The notes under the pieces are model-generated. The model worked only from the letters and a program-made list of their open reading frames with translations. It did no database searches and was not told where the DNA came from. Below, one piece after another: positions 5,074 to 12,033 of a DNA stretch of 12,130 bases. Made by a program: the position numbers and the translations under genes. Each line of letters begins with the position of its first letter. Positions within the stretch are counted from its first letter, which is position 1. The stretch covers positions 1 to 12,130 of the forward strand of contig JACDCP010000066.1 of the NCBI GenBank assembly GCA_013817465.1, given 5' to 3'. Source of the DNA: Gammaproteobacteria bacterium. Its GTDB lineage: Bacteria > Pseudomonadota > Gammaproteobacteria > Steroidobacterales > JACDCP01.

Positions 5074-6738
5074 TCAGGGGCAGGTATTCTGCACGGTTAT
5101 CGGGAACGAGACTTCCAACCCGCCCGGAGAGGTCGTCGTGACGAACAGAATGCCAGAGCCCGGCATCGAATCGCCTTCGAGAACGATCGTGTACGTCTGA
5201 GGCGCAGTCGTATTCGGATACGTGAAGCTGCTGGGGCCGAGTATGGATCCGTAGGTCGTCTCAAAATCGACGGTCGTGCCTGCGGGCATCGGCTGACCGC
5301 GATTATCTTCAACCGGCACGGGGATGGAAACCGTCGCGTCGACGGGCACCGCGACGCATAACGGATATTCGCCCACGTCGGGTTCGCTGCCGGACATGAC
5401 GAGCTCGCCCAGATCGAAAACACCTACCGACGTGCTTGAGCTGCAGAGCATATCGTGCTGGCAGAGCAATCCGTTGAACAGGCCATCGACGGAATCGTAG
5501 CTGCCGTCGACGTCGAAATCGACGAATGGCTCGCTGGGATCGCGAATGCCGTCGAAATTATCGTCGCGGAACGGCTCCGGAATGTCGTCGAACACTGTGT
5601 CGACATCGTCGAAAACGCCGTTTCCGTTGCTATCGGTGAAGCTTTCCTCACCGATAGCCGTCGCGAGCAGTGTGCTGCGACCGTCAATGGGGCGAGGATC
5701 CTGACTCACCCAATCCACGCTGCAAGCGCCATTGACCGTCGTGCACTGGCCGCCGATCTGGCCGCCCTCGGTCTGGAAGGTGATCGCAGTGCCGTCGGGA
5801 ACCGGGTTGTTGAAGCGGTCCGAAAGCCGGATCGTAATCGGCACCGTCGTACCGTCGATATTGAAGGCCTCCGGATTCAACGTCTCGATGCTGAGCGAGG
5901 TGCTGTCCTGATCCGGCACACCGGTGGTGATCGTGAGCTGGTCCGACTGGGTGGCGACCTGAGGCGTCACGGTCGTTACGCGCGCGGTAACGCGCACCGT
6001 GGTCGCGACTGTTCCGGCCTGCACAACCGTCTGCACCTGACCGTTGGTGCCGGTCGTTGCCATGTCCGGAGAAATCTCGATGCCGCCCACCGTCGTGTTC
6101 AAATCGAACGTGACATCCTCTCCGCTGACCGGGCCGCCGGATGAGTCAACGACACGGAAGACGACAACCGATGTCTCCGAGCGGCCGCTGCCGCCCGTGC
6201 CCTGCAATCCGATGTTGGTGGGCGTGGCGGAGACGAATTCAATGGAGCCCACGGAGGCCGGCGCAACCGTGACCATTCCCGTCGCCACCAGGTTTTCGTC
6301 CTCGACCGTCGCGGTTGCCGTGATGACATCGTCGCCGTTGCAGCCGCTTGCGGCGTAGTTTGCGTTCGCGATGCCCGTGCTGGTCGTGATCGGGGAATCG
6401 ATGGTCGCCAGACCCTGCGCCGAGCAGACTGATGAGAACGAGACGTCGACCGGATCGCCGGTCACCAGATTGCCGTTCTCGTCGACAATAGTCGCCGTCA
6501 ACGTCGTCGCGCCGCCCGCGGCCAGATCAGGGACCGCTACGCCGACCTCGCCGGGCACGAAGCCCGCCCCTGTGCCATTGCCGAGCTGCACGCTTGCGGT
6601 GCCGCCGTCGTCATCGTCGTCGCCACCGCCTCCGCCGCCACCACCCGCGCCGGCGCCGAGAGAGCCGCTGCCGCCGCTGCCGCAGCCGTACAGGAACGCG
6701 ACGGCCAGAGCGACCGGTAGAGAGAAGTGCTTACGCAT
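5074..6738 (-). CDS. Ig-like (Big_1/invasin-type) lipoprotein with calcium-binding-like repeats
   Basis: Predicted envelope lipoprotein of 554 residues. The start at 6738 is chosen because AGAGGGG lies 9 nt upstream; the ATG at 6747 abuts that same sequence, and an in-frame TTG farther upstream is less likely. A short basic N-terminus (MRKHF) and hydrophobic stretch end in the lipobox L16-Y-G-C19. A flexible linker follows, with eight Gly (32-39) and five Asp (40-44). The rest reads as about four beta-rich Ig-like modules with phrases such as TLTATIVDENGNLVTG and ITIRLSDRFNNPVPDGTAITFQTEGG. Between modules three and four, about residues 369-420, DSNGNGVFDDVDTVFDD and DDNFDGIRDPSEPF resemble EF-hand or dockerin-type Ca2+ loops. 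Its place between pilQ and aroK, 47 nt after pilQ, suggests co-transcription and perhaps a pilus- or surface-linked adhesive role. That role is inferred from context only. Confidence 0.85.
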   Translation of the reverse strand: MRKHFSLPVALAVAFLYGCGSGGSGSLGAGAGGGGGGGGDDDDDGGTASVQLGNGTGAGFVPGEVGVAVPDLAAGGATTLTATIVDENGNLVTGDPVDVSFSSVCSAQGLATIDSPITTSTGIANANYAASGCNGDDVITATATVEDENLVATGMVTVAPASVGSIEFVSATPTNIGLQGTGGSGRSETSVVVFRVVDSSGGPVSGEDVTFDLNTTVGGIEISPDMATTGTNGQVQTVVQAGTVATTVRVTARVTTVTPQVATQSDQLTITTGVPDQDSTSLSIETLNPEAFNIDGTTVPITIRLSDRFNNPVPDGTAITFQTEGGQIGGQCTTVNGACSVDWVSQDPRPIDGRSTLLATAIGEESFTDSNGNGVFDDVDTVFDDIPEPFRDDNFDGIRDPSEPFVDFDVDGSYDSVDGLFNGLLCQHDMLCSSSTSVGVFDLGELVMSGSEPDVGEYPLCVAVPVDATVSIPVPVEDNRGQPMPAGTTVDFETTYGSILGPSSFTYPNTTAPQTYTIVLEGDSMPGSGILFVTTTSPGGLEVSFPITVQNTCP

Positions 6739-6757
6739 CGATTTCATCCCCTCTTGT

Positions 6758-6780
6758 GCGCGCGGTCTAAAGCCGCGCGC
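6758..6780 (-). promoter_or_regulatory. GC-rich stem-loop between pilQ and the lipoprotein gene
   Basis: GCGCGCGG (6758-6765) and CCGCGCGC (6773-6780) form a perfect 8-bp stem with a 7-base loop, 5 nt after the pilQ stop and 9 nt before the Shine-Dalgarno (AGAGGGG) of the lipoprotein gene. No T-tract follows on the minus strand, so it is not a standard intrinsic terminator. It could protect the pilMNOPQ 3' end or lower downstream expression. Confidence 0.55.
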
Positions 6781-6785
6781 CAAAG

Positions 6786-9038
6786 TCAATACACGTTCGC
6801 GCCGTCCCTCAGAATGCGCGGCGTCACGAAGATCAGAAGCTCAGCCTTGTTGGAATCGCGCTGCGTCGTGCGGAACAGAACGCCGATGCCTGGCAGGTCG
6901 CCCAGAACCGGCACCTTGCTGCTGGTCTCACGCCGCTCGGTTTCGTAAATGCCGCCCAGCACCACGGTCTCGCCGTCGTTGACCACCACCTGCGTGATGA
7001 CCTCGCGGGTGTTGATGCTCGGCACGAAGCCGCCGGTCGCGCTCGGCACCTGCTCGCCGACGCTGTCCTGGCTCACCACCATGTCCATGATGATGCGGCT
7101 GTCCGGTGTGATCTGCGGCGTCACCTTGAGGCTCAGCACCGCCTTCTTGAACTGGGTCGTGGTGGCGCCGCTCGAGGCCGCTTCCTGGAATGGGATCTCG
7201 ACGCCCTGCTCGATGCTCGATTCCTTCTGATTCGCGGCGATGACGCGCGGCGTGGACACAATCTCGCCGCGGCCTTCGGCCTGCAGTGCCGACAGCTCGA
7301 GGTCGATCAGATAGTCCTCGTCGAGGATCGCGAGCGCGATGCGGCCGGCCGGGTTGTTGACTGGCAGGTTGACGTTAAAGCGGTCGTTCAGGGCCGGCGT
7401 TTGGACCGGGAAAGGCTGGCCGGTGTTCTGCACGTTGTCGAGCCCGGAGCCGATGATCGTGTCGTTGCCGGCGGCGCTGCCGCTGACGGAAATCAGCCCG
7501 TCGCTCGAGTTGTCGGTGACGAAAGTCGTGCCGAGCCGCACACCGAGCTGGCGGCTGAAATCGTCGTTGACGATGACGATGCGCGACTCGATGAGCACCT
7601 GGCGCACCGGAATGTCCAGAGTCTGCACGAGCCGGCGGATATCCGCGAGCCGCTCGGGGGTGTCCTGCAGCAGCAGGGTGTTGGTGCGCTCGTCAACCGA
7701 TACGCTGCCCCGCTCCGAGAGCAGAGCGTTCTTCCCCTCGGCGGAGAGCAACTCTGCCAGATCGTCGGCCTTGGCGTAATTGACTTGCACGAACTCGAAG
7801 CGCAGCGGCTCGAGCTCCAGCCGATCCTTGCGCGCCTGCAGCTCCTGGCGCTCGCGAGCGGCAATTTCTTCAGCGGGCGCGACCAGGATCACATTGTCGC
7901 GCCGGCGCATGTCGAGGCCCTTGGTGCGCAGCACGATGTCGAGCGCCTGATCCCACGGCACGTTCTGCAGGCGCAGCGTGACGTTCCCCGCCACGCTGTC
8001 GCTGACGACGATGTTCTGCTGGCTCACGTCGGCGAGAAGTTGCAGCACGGCTCGCGTCTCGATGTCCTGGAAATTTAGCGTCAGCCGCTCTCCAATGTAT
8101 TCCCTGGCTTCTTCGGCCTCGGCCACGCTTTCGGGCACCGGGGCCAGCTCGAGCGTGAACAGTTCGTCGGACTGATACGCGACCTGCTCGTAGTTGCCGG
8201 TCGGCTCGACGATCAGGCGCGCGGCGGAGCCCGCCTGCACCGCATCGATGGTCTTGACCGGCGTCGCGAAGTCGAGCACGTCGTGGCGCTGCATGAGATC
8301 GCCCGGCAGATTCGTATCCTCGAAGTCGACGACGATGCGGCCGCCCTCCTGGCGTACATCCACGGCGGTCCGCGGGTCGCTCAGCGTGACGAGCACGCGC
8401 CCGGAGCCATCCTCGCCCCGGCGGAAATCGATCTCCTCGATGCCGCCTTCGCGCGAACCGCTCGCACGGGGCGCGGTCTCGTCGGGTGCGGTGGCGAAGG
8501 TGGCGGCGGTCGCGCCGGAAGACGCGGTGTCGCCGACCGTGATCAGAATGCTGTCGCCGTCCACGCGGGTTTCATAAGCGACCATCTCATCGAGATTGAC
8601 GACGACGCGCGTGCGGCCGCCGGCTTCCGCGGTCGAAACCGATTGGACGGCGCCGACCTCGACGGGCGTGCGCCGGTCGGACATGGCAAGTCCCGTCTCG
8701 GGGAGATCGATGGCGATGCGCGCCGGCTCATCGATCGTGAAGGAAAGCGGCTCTGGCGCAGGGCCGCTCAGGCGCAGCCGGAGCTGCACCTGCTGCCCAG
8801 GCAGGGCCTGCACTTCGATGTCCTCGAGCTGGGTGGCAGGTTCATCGGCTGCGAAAAGCGCCGAGGCCGCGAGCAGGCAGGCCGCCCCGACCAGAGGGCG
8901 GCGCAAATGCGAGCAGCGTGGAGCGGATGCTTTTAGATGCCGGGTCCCGGCGTGCGCCGGGATGATGGGTCCGCCGGCTTGCGCCGGAACGACCGATCTG
9001 CCGGCGTGCGCCGAAATGGCGGGTCTGATGCGCGTCAT
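6786..9038 (-). CDS. pilQ: Type IV pilus secretin PilQ
   Basis: Forms the outer-membrane multimeric channel through which the pilus exits. The product has 750 residues from the ATG at 9038. An ATG at 9044 is 1 nt from the GGGGGAG ribosome binding site, while 9038 has 7 nt spacing, so 9038 is preferred. Order of parts: repeat-encoded N-terminus (4-33), signal-peptide core LVGAACLLAASALFA (49-63), AMIN-like regions (about 70-160 and 200-300), secretin N0/STN domain starting near RLTLNFQDIETRAVLQLL (about 315-390), an N1-type domain with VDERTNTLLLQDTPE, and the secretin core from EIVSTPRVIA (about 590) through VNDGETVVLGGIY and PVLGDLPGIGVLFR to LLIFVTPRIL at the end. It follows pilP by 21 nt. 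A later start at a TTG just before RRPLVGAA would exclude the repeats and give a normal signal peptide, but I see no ribosome binding site for it. Confidence 0.96.
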   Translation of the reverse strand: MTRIRPAISAHAGRSVVPAQAGGPIIPAHAGTRHLKASAPRCSHLRRPLVGAACLLAASALFAADEPATQLEDIEVQALPGQQVQLRLRLSGPAPEPLSFTIDEPARIAIDLPETGLAMSDRRTPVEVGAVQSVSTAEAGGRTRVVVNLDEMVAYETRVDGDSILITVGDTASSGATAATFATAPDETAPRASGSREGGIEEIDFRRGEDGSGRVLVTLSDPRTAVDVRQEGGRIVVDFEDTNLPGDLMQRHDVLDFATPVKTIDAVQAGSAARLIVEPTGNYEQVAYQSDELFTLELAPVPESVAEAEEAREYIGERLTLNFQDIETRAVLQLLADVSQQNIVVSDSVAGNVTLRLQNVPWDQALDIVLRTKGLDMRRRDNVILVAPAEEIAARERQELQARKDRLELEPLRFEFVQVNYAKADDLAELLSAEGKNALLSERGSVSVDERTNTLLLQDTPERLADIRRLVQTLDIPVRQVLIESRIVIVNDDFSRQLGVRLGTTFVTDNSSDGLISVSGSAAGNDTIIGSGLDNVQNTGQPFPVQTPALNDRFNVNLPVNNPAGRIALAILDEDYLIDLELSALQAEGRGEIVSTPRVIAANQKESSIEQGVEIPFQEAASSGATTTQFKKAVLSLKVTPQITPDSRIIMDMVVSQDSVGEQVPSATGGFVPSINTREVITQVVVNDGETVVLGGIYETERRETSSKVPVLGDLPGIGVLFRTTQRDSNKAELLIFVTPRILRDGANVY
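8947..9027. repeat. Three tandem 27-bp REP-like units in the 5' end of pilQ
   Basis: Units begin at 8947, 8974 and 9001, exactly 27 bp apart. Each has a palindromic core of the type CCGGCGTGCGCCGG (variants CCGGCTTGCGCCGG and CCGGCGTGCGCCGA). Read on the minus strand they keep the pilQ frame and give nine-residue units ending in AHAG, AQAG and AHAG. Repeats of this look are common as intergenic palindromes in proteobacteria and typically yield PAHAG/PAQAG-like peptides when they enter genes; that family assignment is from memory. Confidence 0.85.
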
Positions 9039-9059
9039 TGACATACTCCCCCGAGCCCC

Positions 9060-9575
9060 TCAGTCAGTCAGTTCTATGGCGGCGGGCCGTTCCAGGTAGC
9101 CGCCGAGCCCGTCCGGCACGATTTCGACGAGCTCGATCTTCGAGCCGTCTATGGAAATGATGCGGCCGTCGTTCTGGCCGAGATGGTTGCCGGCCTGGAC
9201 GCGGTGCACGAGCCCGTCCCGCGTCTGCACGAGCCCGTAGTTCCGGCCTTCGAGGTTCAGGGTGCCGACCATGCTGAGCGTGTCCAGCGGGAACTGCTCG
9301 AGAAACTCCTGATTGCGGTCGCGGTCCGGCCGAACGCCGCTCCCGCTGGCGGCCACTGTTGCCGTTTCCGGCACGAAGGGCGAACGCAGGTTGTCGGCCT
9401 GGTAAGTGAACGTCTCGTGCGGCACGATCTCCGGCAAGGGCTCTATACGACGGCCGGGGCGCGCCTTGACCTCAGCGACATAAGTCTGCAGATCATTCAT
9501 GTCACCGGCACAACCGGCGACGCCGACCAGTACGCAAACCAGCAGGCAGCGTGAGCTGTTCTTGCGAGAGTTCAT
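9060..9575 (-). CDS. pilP: Type IV pilus assembly lipoprotein PilP
   Basis: Inner-membrane-anchored lipoprotein that joins PilN/PilO and contacts the periplasmic part of PilQ. The 171-residue product has a basic N-terminus and hydrophobic segment ending in a lipobox V19-A-G-C22. A disordered-looking linker (about 23-75) contains the family-typical LRSPFVPE, followed by a beta-rich domain with LDTLSMVGTLNLEGRNYGLVQT and VHRVQAGNHLGQNDGRI, as in PilP homologues. The start ATG overlaps the pilO stop by 4 bp (ATGA), indicating translational coupling. Confidence 0.95.
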   Translation of the reverse strand: MNSRKNSSRCLLVCVLVGVAGCAGDMNDLQTYVAEVKARPGRRIEPLPEIVPHETFTYQADNLRSPFVPETATVAASGSGVRPDRDRNQEFLEQFPLDTLSMVGTLNLEGRNYGLVQTRDGLVHRVQAGNHLGQNDGRIISIDGSKIELVEIVPDGLGGYLERPAAIELTD

Positions 9576-10198
9576 GCGCCTTCCGCCTCTTCCGCCTCTT
9601 CGTCCTCATCGAGATAGCGATAAGTCTTGGCCGTGACGTCCAGCACGAGATCTTCGCTCGCGCCCTCGGCGTTCGCCGGCGGCTTGATCTTGATATCGTG
9701 CAGCGTGACGATGCGCGGCAGCGCGGCGATGCCGCTGACGAAATTGCCCATCTCGTGGAAGCCGCCAGTCAAACGGATCTTGATCGGCAGCTCGGCGTAG
9801 AAGTCCTTGCGCTCCAGGGCGGCGGGCTCGAACAATTGCTCCTCGAGACCGCTTGCGAGACCTGTTTGCGAGATATCGACCAGCAGGCTCGGCACTTCGG
9901 TCTGGTCGGGAAGCTGGCGCAGCATGGCGCCGAACGAACGCTCCATTTCCGCGAGCTGCACCTTGTAGGCGTCCAGGTTCGCCGCCTTGCCCTGCTTGGT
10001 CTCGAAGGCCGCCTTGAGCTCGGTCTCTTCCTGCTCGGCCCGTTCGAGCGCAGGCTTGAGATTCTTGACCGCGAAGTAATAGCTGCCGCCGACGGCGACG
10101 ATCGTGAATATCACCGCGATCAGCAAAGCCCTGAAGAGCGCCGGCCAGCGGCCGATGTCGTTGATGTCGAGCGACTGGAGCTGCTGGACGAAGTTCAT
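9572..10198 (-). CDS. pilO: Type IV pilus inner-membrane protein PilO
   Basis: Partner of PilN in the inner-membrane alignment complex. The product has 208 residues from an ATG that overlaps the pilN stop (ATGA). The frame is open further upstream, but that extension is Arg/Gly-rich, lies inside pilN and is not credible. A short cytoplasmic N-terminus (MNFVQQLQSLDINDIGRWP) precedes one membrane segment (about 22-43), a charged coiled-coil-like stretch (about 45-85), then a periplasmic domain with LLVDISQTGLASGL, FHEMGNFVSGIAALPRIVTLHDI and VLDVTAKTYRYL, all typical of PilO. The last dozen residues are strongly acidic (DEDEEAEEAEGA) and include a 9-bp tandem duplication (TTCCGCCTC twice on the plus strand, 9581-9598). 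Confidence 0.95.
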   Translation of the reverse strand: MNFVQQLQSLDINDIGRWPALFRALLIAVIFTIVAVGGSYYFAVKNLKPALERAEQEETELKAAFETKQGKAANLDAYKVQLAEMERSFGAMLRQLPDQTEVPSLLVDISQTGLASGLEEQLFEPAALERKDFYAELPIKIRLTGGFHEMGNFVSGIAALPRIVTLHDIKIKPPANAEGASEDLVLDVTAKTYRYLDEDEEAEEAEGA

Positions 10199-10764
10199 TC
10201 CGCCTCCTCCTCTTCGCCCGTGCCCTCGCCGACCTGCTTTGCCGTAACGGTGAACTCCGCATTGCGGCCCTGTTCGCCCGCTACCGTCTCGACCCTGATG
10301 AGGCCGGGATCGGTGAGCCATTCCGAGGCATCGATGTTGCGCATATACGTGGAGACGCGCGTGCTCGATTCGGCGGCGCCGCCGATCTCCAGCTTTCTGC
10401 CCGTCTGCAGCACCGAATCGAGATAGACGCCATCCGGCAAGGTGCGCGCAATCTCATCGAACAGGTGCACGATCTCAGGCCGGCTCTGCTGCAGACGCTC
10501 GATGATTTCCATACGCGCGAGCAGGCGCTCTTTCTGGTTTTCGAGGCCGAGGATCTCCGTAATCTGCTTGTCGAGCCCGGCAATCTCGGTCTTCAGTAAC
10601 TCGTTGCGATCGTTCTGGTGTTCGATCATGTTGCCGAGCGCCATGCGGCTCACGAGCACGACAGCGATCCCGACGACAACGGCAGCCGCGGCGGCGATGG
10701 TGAAGTTGCGTTGCCGCTGTTTGCGAAGCTCGTCGCGCCAGGGCAGCAGATTGATACGTGGCAT
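10195..10764 (-). CDS. pilN: Type IV pilus inner-membrane protein PilN
   Basis: Links the cytoplasmic PilM ring to PilO in the inner membrane. The 189-residue product begins with MPRINLLPWRDELRKQRQ; INLLPWR is the conserved tail that docks in PilM. One membrane segment (about 21-39), a coiled-coil-like region (about 47-95) and a periplasmic domain with LDSVLQTGRKLEIGGAAES follow. It ends in an acidic tail (GEEEEAE). It starts 1 nt after the pilM stop with GAGGAG about 11 nt upstream, and overlaps pilO by 4 bp. Confidence 0.96.
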   Translation of the reverse strand: MPRINLLPWRDELRKQRQRNFTIAAAAAVVVGIAVVLVSRMALGNMIEHQNDRNELLKTEIAGLDKQITEILGLENQKERLLARMEIIERLQQSRPEIVHLFDEIARTLPDGVYLDSVLQTGRKLEIGGAAESSTRVSTYMRNIDASEWLTDPGLIRVETVAGEQGRNAEFTVTAKQVGEGTGEEEEAE

Positions 10765-10765
10765 G

Positions 10766-11827
10766 TCAGTCGAAGCTCCTCAGGGCTAGCCCGCACGCCG
10801 TCAGCAGCGCGGTGGCGTCCTTGCGCACCGCCTGCGCCTTGGCGCGAGACGACAGCTTCATCTGGCCGAGCGGATCGCCGATCTGCGTCGGGATGCCGAC
10901 GCGGCTCGAGATCACGTCGGTGATGCCCGGAATATTGGCGCAGCCGCCGCAGACCAGTATCTGCTCCGGCTGCTCGCGATTGCCGCCGGAGGCCAGAAAG
11001 AACTGCAGCGACCTGCTGACCTGCTGCGTCATGTCGTCGATGAACGCGTCGAGCACCTCAGGCTGGTAGTTGCTCGGCAGGCCGCCTTCCTTCTTGGCAC
11101 GTCCGGCCTCCTCGAGGCTCAGCCCGTAGGTGCGCATGATCTCCTCAGTGAGCTGCTGGCCACCAAAGGCGAAGTCACGTGTGTAGAGCACCTTGAGGTC
11201 GCGCAGCACGCTGAAGGTCGTCGAGCTCGCGCCGAAGTCGACGACGGCGATCGTATGGTCGATGCCGCTGTCGGGCATCTGGTGCGTCAGGAGCTGACAG
11301 GCGTTTTCCAGTGCGAAGGCCTCGACATCCACGACGCGGGCCGTGAGACCGGCCGCGGCCACCGCGGCCTGGCGCTGCTGGACGTTCTCGGTGCGCGTGG
11401 CGACCAGCAGCACGTCCATCATGTCCGGATCCTTCTCCGACGTGCCGATGATCTCGAAGTCGTAGCTCACTTCTTCCATGGGAAACGGGATGTACTGATC
11501 GGCCTGCAGCTCGACCTGCCCCTCGAGCTCGTTCTCGCCGAAATGCTTCGGCATCTGGATGATCTTGGTGATCGCGGCATCGCCGCTGATGGCGATGGCG
11601 GCGTCGCGGCTGCGTGCGCCGGAGCGTTTTACGGCCCGCCGCACGGCTTCGCCCACGGCCTCGGCATCGACGATCTGCTTCTCGTTGATGGCGTTCGGCG
11701 GCGTGGGCTCGGCCGCATAGGATTCGACGCGGAATTGGCCGCCGCTCTGGCCAAGCTCGATGAGCTTGACCGAGGAGGTGGTGATGTCAAGTCCCAGCAG
11801 GGGCTTGGAAGCTCGGCCGAGTAGCAC
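10766..11827 (-). CDS. pilM: Type IV pilus actin-like ATP-binding protein PilM
   Basis: Cytoplasmic FtsA/actin-like protein that binds the PilN N-terminus and forms the inner ring of the pilus machine. The product has 353 residues from a GTG at 11827; AGAAGGA lies about 6 nt upstream. A longer open frame reaches a TTG at 11890, but that codon overlaps the candidate -35 box and has no ribosome binding site. Actin-fold motifs are visible: phosphate-1 LLGLDITTSSVKLIEL (10-25), phosphate-2 VVDFGASSTTFSV (about 192-204) and an adenosine-type LVCGGCANIPGI (about 290-302). The segment DQYIPFPMEEVSYDFEII is typical of PilM. It is the first gene of the operon. Confidence 0.96.
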   Translation of the reverse strand: MLLGRASKPLLGLDITTSSVKLIELGQSGGQFRVESYAAEPTPPNAINEKQIVDAEAVGEAVRRAVKRSGARSRDAAIAISGDAAITKIIQMPKHFGENELEGQVELQADQYIPFPMEEVSYDFEIIGTSEKDPDMMDVLLVATRTENVQQRQAAVAAAGLTARVVDVEAFALENACQLLTHQMPDSGIDHTIAVVDFGASSTTFSVLRDLKVLYTRDFAFGGQQLTEEIMRTYGLSLEEAGRAKKEGGLPSNYQPEVLDAFIDDMTQQVSRSLQFFLASGGNREQPEQILVCGGCANIPGITDVISSRVGIPTQIGDPLGQMKLSSRAKAQAVRKDATALLTACGLALRSFD

Positions 11828-11861
11828 AGTTTTTCCTTCTAAGTCCGTAGCTTGCAGCGGG

Positions 11862-11890
11862 AAGATAGTCCAGCGCCTGAAGTTATGCAA
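11862..11890 (-). promoter_or_regulatory. Candidate sigma-70 promoter for pilMNOPQ
   Basis: On the minus strand, TTGCAT (11890-11885) and TATCTT (11867-11862) are separated by exactly 17 bp, giving good matches to TTGACA and TATAAT. Transcription would start near 11855, leaving about 28 nt of leader with AGAAGGA before the GTG of pilM. Confidence 0.55.
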
Positions 11891-11931
11891 CTCTTGGAGC
11901 CCATCTTATGGTTCCGCGCGGCCGCGACGGC

Positions 11932-12020
11932 GGCCAGATTCGTTCGGAGCTAGACACAAAGAGCGCAGTTTGCTCATTGCAAATAAGCGACGAGTAACAC
12001 CGCTCTGGGCGAATCTGGCC
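11932..12020. repeat. Nested inverted repeat upstream of pilM
   Basis: GGCCAGATTCG (11932-11942) has a perfect 11-base inverted partner at 12010-12020. Inside lie GAGCG (11961-11965) with CGCTC (12001-12005), and TTTGC (11969-11973) with GCAAA (11979-11983) around a 5-base loop. The nested arms could form a branched hairpin in DNA or RNA. An open frame across this region shows no protein-like features, so I treat it as non-coding. Confidence 0.65.
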
Positions 12021-12033
12021 CCGTCCCGAAGGG

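Noticed and set aside
10199..10321. 41-residue N-terminal extension of PilO
   Set aside because: It lies inside pilN and is Arg/Gly-rich; the ATG at 10198 overlaps the pilN stop in the usual ATGA arrangement and begins a normal PilO N-terminus.
11828..11890. Longer PilM starting at the TTG at 11890
   Set aside because: No ribosome binding site there, the codon overlaps the candidate -35 box, and the GTG at 11827 has a good AGAAGGA and gives the family's normal N-terminus.
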